DNA of 64,000 bases. Source: Oscillospiraceae bacterium (GTDB taxonomy: Bacteria; Bacillota; Clostridia; Oscillospirales; Oscillospiraceae). The translations under genes and the position numbers were made by a program. The DNA lies in the NCBI GenBank assembly GCA_020025515.1, contig JAHHRZ010000003.1, positions 62,001-126,000 of the forward strand, written 5' to 3'. Under the pieces are notes generated by a model. That model ran no database searches. It saw nothing but the letters and a program-made list of their open reading frames with translations, and was not told where the DNA came from. Positions 1 through 8,211 of the stretch are shown piece by piece. Within the stretch, counting starts at the first letter, position 1. Each line of letters begins with the position of its first letter.

Positions 1-445
1 TGCCCATCATGGCGTTTACCTGATAAAGCTTTTGCATTAAAGTGTCCGCAGTGAGTGTGTTGCTGTCGTACATGGAAAGATTGTTTACATAATATGTATA
101 GGATGTGAGGCTTTCAATCACAAAGGCACACTCTACCTCGCCGGATGTGATTTTCTCTTTCACTTCCTCCACGCCGCTCTCAGCAAGAACCACATGATAA
201 GAAGGAAATGCGGCGGCAAAGGACGCTTCCAGGGCCTGGGCATGCTCTTGGGTATCACTCACGATCAACATGGTGGGAAGGGCCTCGGGCGTATCAGGTT
301 CCTCCGTCTGGGACGCTTTGCTGAATCTGGGGAAAAACATTACAACCGCAATGGCCAATACTAGAAACAGGGTGACTCCCACAAAGACCTTGTTGGTAAA
401 GTAGTTTTTTGACTCGAATTTTAATATCTTACCGAATTGTTTCAT
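1..445 (-). CDS. ABC-2 type transporter permease (NatB-like), 5' part only
   Basis: Partial gene whose 3' end lies beyond the left window edge. The start ATG at 445 follows an AAGGAG site, and the frame stays open for 148 codons. The N-terminus (MKQFGKILKFESKNYF) is followed by one hydrophobic segment at about residues 20-38, then a soluble extracytoplasmic stretch. This is the layout of ABC-2 exporter permeases of the NatB/YhaP type, whose first helix precedes a large external domain. It starts 12 bases after the stop of the ATPase gene at 458-1348, so the two form one operon and probably one exporter. The substrate cannot be told; sodium, drugs and peptides are all possible for this family. 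Confidence 0.8.
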   Translation of the reverse strand, partial: MKQFGKILKFESKNYFTNKVFVGVTLFLVLAIAVVMFFPRFSKASQTEEPDTPEALPTMLIVSDTQEHAQALEASFAAAFPSYHVVLAESGVEEVKEKITSGEVECAFVIESLTSYTYYVNNLSMYDSNTLTADTLMQKLYQVNAMMG

Positions 446-457
446 ATTTTCGTCTCC

Positions 458-1348
458 TTAATTCTGCGCTCCGGCGTACTCCACGAAAATGTCATTCAAG
501 GAAGGCTCAAACACTTTGAGTTCGTCTATATCAAATTGCTCGGTCAAACGCTTCATTACGGCTTGTTTTTCCTCGGGAGATTTGAGCGTAATCATCAAGC
601 TGCCGTTTTCCCACTGGGTACAAGCAGTTCCAAAGGCTGCTTTGATTTCCCGCTGCTGCTGGGACTGTACCACCAGGCGATTTCTGGGGTAGTTCCGTTT
701 GATGGTGTTCAGATCCCCGGAAAGAACAATCTCTCCCTTGTTTAGAATTGCGATGCTGTCACAGAACTCTTCAATGTAGCTCATTTGATGGCTGGAAAAC
801 AGAACAATTTTTCCTTTGGCAATTTCTTCTTTGACCACATCCTTCAGAAGCTTTGCATTGACCGGGTCCAGTCCGGAAAAAGGTTCGTCCAATATTACCA
901 CTTGTGGATCATGGGCCAATGCAGTAATCAGCTGAATTTTCTGCTGATTGCCCTTGGAGAGCGTATCGAGACGTTTGTTTCGATATTCCATCATCCCCAG
1001 CCGATCCAGCCAGTGGTCTATGGCGGCTGCGGCGTGTTTGTGACTCATTCCCTTTAATTCTGCAAAGTAAATCAGTTGGTCAAAGATTTTCTTTTTGGGA
1101 TACAGACCGCGTTCTTCTGGCAGATAGCCAAACTGGACGGTGCCGTTGCTCACACGTTTCCCATCAAACAGAACTTCGCCGCTGTCTGCGGGGAAAACAT
1201 CCATCAATATCCGGATGGAAGTGGTTTTGCCTGCACCATTTCTGCCAAGCAGACCGAGGGCTTTCCCGCTCTCCGCAGTCAGGGAAATACCCTGCAACAC
1301 TTGCTTTTCTCCAAAGGATTTACGGATGTTTTTCATTTCTAATTTCAT
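458..1348 (-). CDS. ABC transporter ATP-binding protein (NatA/YhaQ-like)
   Basis: ATPase subunit of 296 residues that would power the adjacent ABC-2 permease in the inner membrane. It shows Walker A GRNGAGKTT near residue 38, signature LSKGNQQKIQ, Walker B VVILDEPFSGLDP and the H-loop SSHQMSYIEEF, followed by the C-terminal DUF4162-like domain ending LNDIFVEYAG. This is the NatA-type arrangement. The frame is open upstream to 1555, but the ATG at 1348 is chosen because GGAGG lies 8 bases before it and the family N-terminus (MKLEMKNIRKSFG) begins there. It is followed by the permease at 445. Function as an exporter is inferred from the family; the cargo is unknown. Confidence 0.9.
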   Translation of the reverse strand: MKLEMKNIRKSFGEKQVLQGISLTAESGKALGLLGRNGAGKTTSIRILMDVFPADSGEVLFDGKRVSNGTVQFGYLPEERGLYPKKKIFDQLIYFAELKGMSHKHAAAAIDHWLDRLGMMEYRNKRLDTLSKGNQQKIQLITALAHDPQVVILDEPFSGLDPVNAKLLKDVVKEEIAKGKIVLFSSHQMSYIEEFCDSIAILNKGEIVLSGDLNTIKRNYPRNRLVVQSQQQREIKAAFGTACTQWENGSLMITLKSPEEKQAVMKRLTEQFDIDELKVFEPSLNDIFVEYAGAQN

Positions 1349-1407
1349 CAGACATTCCTCCGTATAAAGTACAGCCATATAAATGCGATGCGGCTGTAAC
1401 GATAGCG

Positions 1408-1430
1408 TACCACTATTTGATAAAATGGTA
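1408..1430. promoter_or_regulatory. Imperfect inverted repeat upstream of the ABC operon, possible operator
   Basis: A 23-base imperfect palindrome with arms TACCA and TGGTA lies 60-80 bases upstream of the ABC ATPase start. It sits where a repressor of the minus-strand operon could bind. Small exporters of this type are often controlled by GntR/YtrA regulators, but no such gene is in the window, so the role is a guess. Confidence 0.25.
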
Positions 1431-1645
1431 TTATGGCGAATAATACGCATATTATTGCACAGGCCTGGAAAAAAGTAAAGCAAAATTTTCCAACAACAAG
1501 TGAATAGTTTGTATGGGGTTAAGTGTTTGGTGCGGTGACAGAAAAAGGATGGCAAGTGCGTTTTTGAAGGGAAGAAAATGGGATGATTTATTCTGCTAAT
1601 GCGTGTAAAATCGGGAGAAATTGCAAATTATTATTGAACAGGTTG

Positions 1646-1674
1646 TTGACAATGGGAGGCGCTTGTGCTAGAAT
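1646..1674 (+). promoter_or_regulatory. Sigma-A-type promoter of the cobalamin riboswitch transcript
   Basis: TTGACA at 1646-1651 and TAGAAT at 1669-1674 are separated by 17 bases. Transcription would start near 1681, about 20 bases before the conserved riboswitch begins. Confidence 0.75.
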
Positions 1675-1699
1675 CATTGACGTGTGAAGCATAACTGAA

Positions 1700-1890
1700 T
1701 AGGCAAATATACCATACGGTTGTTCTTCTTTCGGGAAGAATCTTAAAAGGGAATCCGGTGAAAAGCCGGAGCAGTCACCTCTACTGTAACGTGGATGATG
1801 AGGCGGATACCATTGGAATATGTTCCGAGAAGGTGCCTCAGAAAGAGAAGCGGAGCCAGGAGACCTGCCGTGTGGAGAAAAGAATATTTT
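1700..1890 (+). promoter_or_regulatory. Cobalamin (AdoCbl) riboswitch
   Basis: Conserved blocks of the cobalamin aptamer are visible in order: AAAAGGGAATCCGGTG, the AAAAGCCGGAGCAGTCAC stretch, CTACTGTAACG, GAGGCGGATACCATTGG, GTGCCTCAGAAAG and AGCCAGGAGACCTGCCG. A closing stem pairs CCATACGG at 1712-1719 with CCGTGTGG at 1868-1875. It lies between a good promoter and a Rho-independent terminator, so high corrinoid should stop transcription before the SLH protein gene at 2163. Confidence 0.93.
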
Positions 1891-1978
1891 GGGCTGAGAG
1901 AATGATTCTTTACATGAAAGGATGCGCATGAAAAAGTGCGTGTCTTTGTTGTGCGTATATTGTGCATGTAGTAAGAAG

Positions 1979-2014
1979 GTAGTCTTTCAACATTGAAGAA
2001 AGGCTGCTTTTTTT
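1979..2014 (+). terminator. Intrinsic terminator of the cobalamin riboswitch expression platform
   Basis: A 10-bp stem (GTAGTCTTTC against GAAAGGCTGC, with G-U pairs) is followed by seven T residues. It sits between the aptamer and the regulated gene, where riboswitch-controlled attenuation would act. Confidence 0.8.
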
Positions 2015-2162
2015 GTGCCAATACGGGCGCTGCATGATGCATTACGTTCTTTTTTGTGGGGAAACAGAAGCTCAGACGGGATATTCGGCGCCCTATATAC
2101 AGTTGTTGAAAATATGCTGACACAGCAAAAACAAAAATCAAAAACGAAAGGGAGTCCATAGA

Positions 2163-5100
2163 GTGAAATCTACCAATAAACTATGGTACAAGCGAATTTT
2201 CAGCCTCCTGCTGGTAATGGCCATGCTATTGCCAACCTTCCTGGTACCGGCTCAAGCCCAAAACGGCTTGAAAATGGAAGAAGCAGTTCAGAAGCAGGAA
2301 GCACAGACCGACGCAGTGGTGTCCCCCGTAGCACCCCCCACCGACCAGAGTAAGATTGTCACAATCTCCTCCGTAGAGGATATGAAAAAGATCGATCCTT
2401 CTGATCCTGAAGGATATTATGTTCTGGAAGCAGATATTGAGCTGGGAAGAGATTATGAATATCTCAAGCCGTTTTGCGGTACCTTTGATGGAAGAGGACA
2501 CTCTATTACCTTCAAAGCCAGAAAATGTGCTTACTACCTGTTTAAGTCTGTTGAAGCAGGTGCGGTGATTCAGAATGTTCGCTTCTGCGGCAGAATGGGC
2601 GGTACCTTCAAAGGAGATGGCGAACACGGTCCCAGCGGACTTTCCCTGAAGGGCTCCATCATCAACTGTGTTTCCGAAGTTTCCGGAGACTTTTCTTGCG
2701 GTTTTATCCGTGATCTGGATGGCGGTGTCATTGCCAACTGCCTGTCCGTAGGCGATGAGTCCGGTCTGAAGGGCACTGCCATTGCAAGCACGTATACTGC
2801 CGGCAAGGTTCAAAACACCTACTGGAAGAATACTCTGGCAGCATCCCAGTCCATTCCCGCTGATGCGATGACCAACTGCGGCGCAAAGACCGCCGAAGAG
2901 CTGAAGAGTGAGGAGCTGCTTGCAGCCCTCAATGCCAACAGAGGCGAGTACGGCTCCGAATGGATCATGGGTGAAGAATACCCCATTCTGAAGGCAAACA
3001 CCCCGGAAGTGACTCCCCAGCCCCAGCCGGAAGGACCTACTGTCTATTTTAAGCACAATGACGGAACGGTCCAGAGGATGGACGAAAATGACACCTTCAC
3101 TTTGAATGCGCTGTCTCAGGGCCAGTTTGTGCTGGAAGGCACCGACAAGGAGCCTGAATGGGACTGCGTAACCACAATCGATTACATCAACAAGCATTAC
3201 TGGATTTCCCCCGATGGCCGGTATTCTCCCCGTCATGTGGAAAAGGTAACCGCAACGGTGAGAAATAAGAACGATCCGGATGATATTATCAAGACCTTCT
3301 ATATTGATAATGTATCCAGCAATATCGAGGAACTGAAGGCGTATGTAGATGGTAAGGAAGTATCCCTGGACGAGCCTTACAAGGTAGACGGCACCAGCAG
3401 AGCCAGCGTTTTTGTTAAGGGCAAGGTAAAGGGTACCGAGACATGGGTGGATATTCCCCAGTCTCTGGCGCTGGATTATGACAAGGTCAGCGGCAAGGGC
3501 CTCATCAATGCGTTTGGCGTATTTCAGGTAAACGATAATAGTGCAGCGACCTTTAAAGTGACATTCCTGGAAAACAACCTGGAGGTTCAGTTTAAGGCAA
3601 TTTCCAATCCGGTAAAGCTGGAAAGCTTCCATGTCACAGTTCCCGAGGTTTGGTACATTGAGCATTGGAATGGTCTGGCAGGAGGGTATCTTGGCATTGC
3701 GGAAGGCAAAGATCCCGTAAGAGACTATCAGTTCACCTATGCACCGGCCAACGCAGGCAATACAAAGCTGAAATGGGAAGCATTGAACCCCGATGTTGCA
3801 ACCCATATGTATGAGTTCCACAACGGCATTGTTCCCAAGAAGGCAGGCGTGGCAAAGTTCAAGCTCACCAGTATTGACAATCCCAGCCTGCAGCAGGAGA
3901 TCAGCGTTGAATTCCGATATAAGAATCCTCTGAAGGAAGCAACCGTTGAGCAGGAGACCATATATATTAAGGAAGGCGAGTATGTTGATTTTAAGATCAA
4001 CACAATGCCTGAAAACGCAACCGAGCAAAGATTTGTCTGGACCTATGATAAGAAGGACATTGTACAGATTGGTGACACCATCAATACCGATCCCGGCAAT
4101 GTGCACGTTCCTCACTGGACCACCCACACGCTGACCGCATTCCAGGTGGGTGAGGTGAAGGTCACCGGTACCCCTGTGGATACCACCGGCGGCTGTAAGC
4201 CGGTTGAGTTCACGGTATGCGTAACCAAGGACGGCAATGCGCCTCCCGAACAGACCGATTTCCTGAAAATGGCCAAAGAGGACATCCAGTACGGTATAGA
4301 AGAGCTCCGGAAGCAGGAACTCAATGCCTATGGCCAGGAGTGGAACATCTTTACCATTCTGAGAGCCGGCGAGACCATTGATCAGGCTATGCTGGATCAG
4401 TACTGCGCAAGCGTGACAGAAAAGGTCACAAAGGATGCAAAGGGCATGGTTCCTACAGATTACGCCCGTGTCATCATCACCCTGGAGGCGATGGGCAAGG
4501 ACCCTGCCAATATGGGCGGTGTGAATCTGCTGGAGAAGCTGTACAATTCCGAGATGATTGAAGAGGGCACTTCCAACTACGCTATCTGGGCGCTGATTGC
4601 GCTGGATGGCTGGAAGTCTGAGATCCCTGCAGATGCAAAGTGGACAAGAGAAAAGCTGATTGAAAAGGCTCTTACCTTCCAGACCGCAGAAGGCGGCTTC
4701 GGCCTCTTTGACAACAAGACCAACAGCATGGATATGACTGGCATGGCGATTCAGTCTCTGGCCCGTTACTACAACGATGAGAAGTATCCCGCAGTGAAGG
4801 ATGCTGTGGATCGTGCCATGGCATACATGAGGACCAATCAGTCTGTGCAGGCCGGATACCCTGACAGCTGCACCACCTCTCAGGTGCTCACTGCGGTGAC
4901 TGCAATGAATCTGGATCCCGTGGAGTCTGCAAGCGGCTTCACCAAGGGCAGCAAGAACATGATTGATTTCCTCCACGGATACAAGGTGCCCACTGGCGGC
5001 TTTGGCTACATGGATGCAGAGAAGGTCAACGTTATGGCCACTCAGCAGGTCACTTACGCTCTGGTTTCCTATCAGCGCCTGGCTGAGAAGATGACCAGCC

Positions 5101-5804
5101 TGTATGATATGACGGATACCGTTTCCGAAGTTCCTGTGGAACCCGTGGAGCCGACAGAACCCACAGAGCCCGTAGAGCCCACAGAGCCCGAGCCCACAGA
5201 ACCCGTGAAGCCTACCGATCCCGTAGAGCCTACTGATCCTGTAGAGCCTACTGAGCCCACCATTACCTTTGATGATGTAAAGCCCGGCGACTTCTTCTAT
5301 GAGCCTGTAATCTGGGCCGTAGAGAATGAGATCACCAATGGTATCGAGAACAACATGTTCTATCCCAAGCACTTCAGCACCAGAGGACAGGTCGTGACCT
5401 TCCTGTGGCGTGCAGCGGGCTGCCCCGAACCCACCACCACGGAGAATCCCTTCCGGGATGTGTCCTCCAATCGGTTCTATTATGAGGCTGTGCTGTGGGC
5501 CGTGGAAAACGGCATCACAACCGGTATCACCGATACGGAGTTTAAGCCTGAGAAAGTCTGTACCCGTGGCGAAATCGTGACCTTCCTGTGGCGCTTCAAG
5601 AACGAGCCTGAAGCCGGCAGCCTGGAGACAGACTTCACCGACGTGGTATCTACCAGATACTATGCAGAAGCGATTGCATGGGCCGCAGAGAATGACATTG
5701 TGGACGGCATCGGCAATCACCTCTTTGCTCCCGGCCATTCCTGCACCCGTGGTCAGATCGTGACCATCCTCTACAGAGCAAAGGACATTGCCCCCAAGCC
5801 CTGA
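2163..5804 (+). CDS. Cobalamin-riboswitch-controlled surface protein: beta-helix, Ig-like, alpha/alpha-barrel and SLH domains
   Basis: Secreted protein of 1213 residues with a GTG start after GAAAGGGAG. A signal peptide covers residues 1-33, ending near PAQAQ. Residues 50-280 contain repeated Gly-rich strand motifs (GTFDGRGHSITF, GAVIQNVRF, IINCVSEVSG, VIANCLS) typical of GLUG-type right-handed beta-helices. Residues 300-690 look like Ig-like beta domains. Residues 700-985 form a helix-rich domain with terpene-cyclase-like repeats (TAEGGFGLFD, TGGFGYMD) spaced as in alpha/alpha barrels, the fold also used by transcobalamin and intrinsic factor. A Pro/Glu/Thr linker covers about 989-1033, and three SLH repeats close the protein, so it should sit on the cell wall. 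Control by the riboswitch suggests corrinoid capture, but no binding residue can be named. No DUF4430 domain was recognised. Confidence 0.85.
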   Translation: MKSTNKLWYKRIFSLLLVMAMLLPTFLVPAQAQNGLKMEEAVQKQEAQTDAVVSPVAPPTDQSKIVTISSVEDMKKIDPSDPEGYYVLEADIELGRDYEYLKPFCGTFDGRGHSITFKARKCAYYLFKSVEAGAVIQNVRFCGRMGGTFKGDGEHGPSGLSLKGSIINCVSEVSGDFSCGFIRDLDGGVIANCLSVGDESGLKGTAIASTYTAGKVQNTYWKNTLAASQSIPADAMTNCGAKTAEELKSEELLAALNANRGEYGSEWIMGEEYPILKANTPEVTPQPQPEGPTVYFKHNDGTVQRMDENDTFTLNALSQGQFVLEGTDKEPEWDCVTTIDYINKHYWISPDGRYSPRHVEKVTATVRNKNDPDDIIKTFYIDNVSSNIEELKAYVDGKEVSLDEPYKVDGTSRASVFVKGKVKGTETWVDIPQSLALDYDKVSGKGLINAFGVFQVNDNSAATFKVTFLENNLEVQFKAISNPVKLESFHVTVPEVWYIEHWNGLAGGYLGIAEGKDPVRDYQFTYAPANAGNTKLKWEALNPDVATHMYEFHNGIVPKKAGVAKFKLTSIDNPSLQQEISVEFRYKNPLKEATVEQETIYIKEGEYVDFKINTMPENATEQRFVWTYDKKDIVQIGDTINTDPGNVHVPHWTTHTLTAFQVGEVKVTGTPVDTTGGCKPVEFTVCVTKDGNAPPEQTDFLKMAKEDIQYGIEELRKQELNAYGQEWNIFTILRAGETIDQAMLDQYCASVTEKVTKDAKGMVPTDYARVIITLEAMGKDPANMGGVNLLEKLYNSEMIEEGTSNYAIWALIALDGWKSEIPADAKWTREKLIEKALTFQTAEGGFGLFDNKTNSMDMTGMAIQSLARYYNDEKYPAVKDAVDRAMAYMRTNQSVQAGYPDSCTTSQVLTAVTAMNLDPVESASGFTKGSKNMIDFLHGYKVPTGGFGYMDAEKVNVMATQQVTYALVSYQRLAEKMTSLYDMTDTVSEVPVEPVEPTEPTEPVEPTEPEPTEPVKPTDPVEPTDPVEPTEPTITFDDVKPGDFFYEPVIWAVENEITNGIENNMFYPKHFSTRGQVVTFLWRAAGCPEPTTTENPFRDVSSNRFYYEAVLWAVENGITTGITDTEFKPEKVCTRGEIVTFLWRFKNEPEAGSLETDFTDVVSTRYYAEAIAWAAENDIVDGIGNHLFAPGHSCTRGQIVTILYRAKDIAPKP

Positions 5805-5841
5805 CAGATCTCTCTTTGACAGAGAAAACAAAATCGTTTGT

Positions 5842-5872
5842 ACCGGGTCCCGTTTTCGGGGCCCGGTTTTTT
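5842..5872 (+). terminator. Rho-independent terminator after the SLH surface protein gene
   Basis: An ACCGGGTCCC / GGGGCCCGGT stem is followed by six T residues, 37 bases after the stop codon. Confidence 0.9.
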
Positions 5873-5956
5873 ATGGTGGTGCAGTCACAGGGAAATTACC
5901 CAGGGTAGAGGTATAATTTCACAGCCTCTGTGGAAAACTTTCCAGGAGGTGAGACC

Positions 5957-6634
5957 ATGCTTTTGACCATAGTAAGAACAATGATCTTGTATACGGCTCT
6001 GATTTTATCTGTACGACTGATGGGAAAACGGCAGATTGGAGAAATGGAACCCATGGAATTTGTGGTGACCATGTTGATTTCCAATCTGGCATCCATTCCC
6101 ATGCAGGACATGGGAATCCCTCTGGCGTGGGGAATTGCGCCTATTTTGACGGTTCTGGCATTGCAGCTGATTCTTGCGGTTCTCTCCATGTGGAATATTC
6201 CGCTCAGACGCATACTTTGTGGAAAACCTGTCATTCTGATCAATGAGGGCGTGATCAATCAGGACAATCTGGTCAGAACCAGAATTACCCTAGATGAGCT
6301 GACGGAGCATCTGCGGCAGCGGGAAATTTTAGATCTTTCTACGGTTCAATACGCTATTTTGGAAACCAACGGCCAAGTTTCTGTGTTTCTCTATCCTCAG
6401 CATGCGCCGGCTTCTGCGGCAGAAGCGGGAATTCGGGTCAAACAGCAGAGCCTTCCGGTGACAATCGTTTCCGATGGCATTTTGCTGGAGGACAATCTGC
6501 GTATCATTGGAAAAGATCGCCCCTGGCTCATGGGGGTTCTGAGGAACAAGGGGTGCAGTTTGTCTGGGACTCTGCTTCTTACTGTGGATGCCTCGGGGAA
6601 AATCTTTTTCGTGCGAAAGGAGAGAGGCAAATGA
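5957..6634 (+). CDS. DUF421 membrane protein (YetF/YrbG family)
   Basis: Protein of 225 residues with three N-terminal hydrophobic segments (about residues 1-80) and a soluble C-terminal domain. It contains the conserved MGKRQIGEMEPMEFVVTML region that marks DUF421 proteins, which are found in spore-formers and other Firmicutes and have no settled biochemical role. The frame is open from 5930, but the ATG at 5957 is preceded by AGGAGG at the right distance. It overlaps the next gene by 4 bases (ATGA), and this DUF421-DUF4363 pairing is common in Clostridia. Confidence 0.88.
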   Translation: MLLTIVRTMILYTALILSVRLMGKRQIGEMEPMEFVVTMLISNLASIPMQDMGIPLAWGIAPILTVLALQLILAVLSMWNIPLRRILCGKPVILINEGVINQDNLVRTRITLDELTEHLRQREILDLSTVQYAILETNGQVSVFLYPQHAPASAAEAGIRVKQQSLPVTIVSDGILLEDNLRIIGKDRPWLMGVLRNKGCSLSGTLLLTVDASGKIFFVRKERGK

Positions 6635-6981
6635 AACATTTGGCACTGGGACTGGGGATTCTGGCGATTTTATTCAGCCTGGGAGTGTGGTCACAAATCA
6701 CGGTGCACCATGCCACGGAGGAAGTGGCGCAGGCTCTGGAGCTGGGAGAGGCTGAGAAAGCAAAAGAGCTGTGGGATTCCCATTATAAGCATCTGGCTTC
6801 TTGGCTGGAGCATAGAAGCCTGAATAAAATCGATCAGGGCTTTGATGACCTTAAAAGTCTGGAGGACTGCCAAAAGTTAGCGAAACAGGTACGCAGACTT
6901 CAGGCTGAGGATCGTTTGACCTATTATAATTTACTTTCGTGCAATGTGTATAAAATGGAGTGTGAAAGATTGGTGGTATAA
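6631..6981 (+). CDS. DUF4363 family membrane-anchored protein
   Basis: Protein of 116 residues: a single N-terminal transmembrane or signal-anchor segment (residues 3-22) followed by an all-helical external domain rich in Glu, Lys and Leu. Its length, its topology and its coupling to the DUF421 gene (ATGA overlap) fit DUF4363. The start at 6631 follows GGAGAGAGG. Function is unknown; a partner role for the DUF421 protein is inferred from translational coupling. Confidence 0.75.
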   Translation: MKHLALGLGILAILFSLGVWSQITVHHATEEVAQALELGEAEKAKELWDSHYKHLASWLEHRSLNKIDQGFDDLKSLEDCQKLAKQVRRLQAEDRLTYYNLLSCNVYKMECERLVV

Positions 6982-7005
6982 TCGACTAAATATTTGTTTT
7001 TTCTC

Positions 7006-7035
7006 TTGCAAATCTACTGGATAATAGGATATAAT
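7006..7035 (+). promoter_or_regulatory. Candidate promoter for the phosphoribosyltransferase-like gene
   Basis: TTGCAA at 7006-7011 and TATAAT at 7030-7035 are separated by 18 bases. The predicted start near 7042 would place the following hairpin inside the 5' leader. Confidence 0.55.
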
Positions 7036-7041
7036 AAAAGA

Positions 7042-7078
7042 AAGGCGTTTTGTCCCTGCTGGGACATAGCGCCTTTTT
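7042..7078 (+). terminator. Hairpin with T-run: terminator of the DUF421 operon or leader attenuator
   Basis: An AAAGGCG / CGCCTTTTT outer stem encloses a TGTCCC / GGGACA inner stem, with a run of Ts. It may end the upstream operon, or attenuate the gene at 7097 if the promoter at 7006-7035 is real. Confidence 0.65.
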
Positions 7079-7096
7079 AGAATTGGAGGAGAAAAC

Positions 7097-7735
7097 ATGC
7101 TGAATTTAGTAAAACTTCCTGTTCGGAAAAGCAATGTGGCTCTGCGTGTATGCAAAGGACATTTTGTAACCACCCACAGCCACATCAATTACTACATCGA
7201 TGTCACCTTTCAGAAGTCCAGACTGAGCGAGGCTCAAGCTACGGCAAAAGCAATGGTGAAGCAGTATGTGAATTCCACCATTGTGGATACCATTTTGTGC
7301 CTGGATGGCATGGAGGTTGTGGGGACCTGCCTGGCAGAGGAACTGACCAGAGAAGGCTTTATGTCCATCAATGCGCACCAGACCATCTATGTGGTTACGC
7401 CGGAAACCAGCAGCGAATCCCAGCTGTTCTTCCGGGAAAATCTCTATCCTATGATTAAGGGGAAGCATGTGCTGATCCTGATGGCTTCCGCCACCACGGG
7501 CATTACCATCAGCCGCAGCATGGACTGTGTCCGCTATTACGGCGGCATTGTGGCAGGGGTGTCTGCCATTTACAGCGCAAAAGACACCGCGGAGGATGGA
7601 ACGCCCATTCACTCCCTGTTCCAGCTCTCCGACCTTCCGGATTACGCCAGCTATAGTGCCCATAACTGTCCCATGTGCCGCAGGGGCGAGAAAATTGAGG
7701 CCCTGGTGACAGGCGGCGGCTACTCTACATTATAA
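7097..7735 (+). CDS. Phosphoribosyltransferase-like protein with atypical PRPP loop
   Basis: Protein of 212 residues starting at an ATG after TTGGAGGAG. The segment VLILMASATTGITIS at about residues 125-139 matches the position and shape of the PRPP-binding loop of type I phosphoribosyltransferases (hydrophobic strand, then TTG). The usual acidic pair before the loop is replaced by Met-Ala, however. A CPMCRRGEK motif near the C-terminus could bind metal. Similar proteins are often labelled orotate phosphoribosyltransferase, but the missing acidic residues argue against simple PyrE activity. No pyrimidine genes are nearby. The fold call is fairly safe; the substrate is not known. Confidence 0.6.
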   Translation: MLNLVKLPVRKSNVALRVCKGHFVTTHSHINYYIDVTFQKSRLSEAQATAKAMVKQYVNSTIVDTILCLDGMEVVGTCLAEELTREGFMSINAHQTIYVVTPETSSESQLFFRENLYPMIKGKHVLILMASATTGITISRSMDCVRYYGGIVAGVSAIYSAKDTAEDGTPIHSLFQLSDLPDYASYSAHNCPMCRRGEKIEALVTGGGYSTL

Positions 7736-7803
7736 ATCTATTTCAAACGGTGTTTCTCTGTTTCTGCTTTCATAGACTCTGCGTATTTGCCGTAGAGGTA
7801 TAA

Positions 7804-7832
7804 ATGAGGTGCCGCAGCCTGCGGCACCTCAT
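7804..7832. terminator. Perfect GC-rich hairpin after the phosphoribosyltransferase-like gene
   Basis: ATGAGGTGCCGCAG pairs perfectly with its downstream complement across a 1-2 base loop. The T-run is weak on both strands, so termination is likely but not certain. Confidence 0.55.
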
Positions 7833-7854
7833 GTTTGACGGAAAGCGATTATCA

Positions 7855-7897
7855 GAAGAGGCGTTGTGTTCCTGGGGAGGGAGCACAACGCCTCTTC
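7855..7897. repeat. Perfect 14-bp inverted repeat with 15-base spacer
   Basis: GAAGAGGCGTTGTG at 7855-7868 is exactly complementary to 7884-7897. It lies in a 475-base stretch without a large gene and has no T-run on either strand. It may be a transcript-end hairpin for the minus-strand genes at 7989-9045, or a protein binding site. Confidence 0.6.
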
Positions 7898-7988
7898 CAT
7901 GGATGGGAGCGGGTGAGACACGGGGAAGGATGGTGCTACTTTAAAAGTTGCGTCTGTAGAGCAAGGGGACATCATGTGTATAACAGAG

Positions 7989-8096
7989 TTATAAGGTATG
8001 CAGATCTTCGATATCCTCAATCAGTGACCGAATCTCAAGAGAGGCTATCACACAGTACAGAACAAGCACGCTGAGAAAAATCGAACAAATACCCAT
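7989..8096 (-). CDS. Possible 35-residue membrane microprotein
   Basis: Short open frame starting at ATG 8096 after AAAGGAAA. The predicted peptide has a strongly hydrophobic segment (ICSIFLSVLVLYCVIASL) followed by an acidic amphipathic tail (EIRSLIEDIEDLHTL), which is the profile of a single-pass small membrane protein. It lies 115 bases downstream of the C39-type peptidase gene on the same strand and upstream of the inverted repeat at 7855-7897. No family is recognised, and a chance frame cannot be excluded. Confidence 0.4.
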   Translation of the reverse strand: MGICSIFLSVLVLYCVIASLEIRSLIEDIEDLHTL

Positions 8097-8211
8097 GGAA
8101 ATTTCCTTTGTTCCAGCTATTACTGAAATGAAATTTGAATAAAACCCCAAGTTTGTCACTTCCTTTCAAACGGATATTTCCTGACCTTGCAGACTTTGAG
8201 CGGTGTGTTTC

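Noticed and set aside
1921..1998. 25-codon frame after the cobalamin aptamer
   Set aside because: It overlaps the terminator stem and probably occurs by chance; no conserved peptide is recognised.
2226..5831. Antisense open frame of about 1200 codons opposite the SLH surface protein gene
   Set aside because: It mirrors codon bias of the real gene, has no domain, and would place a gene antisense to a clear signal-peptide and SLH protein.
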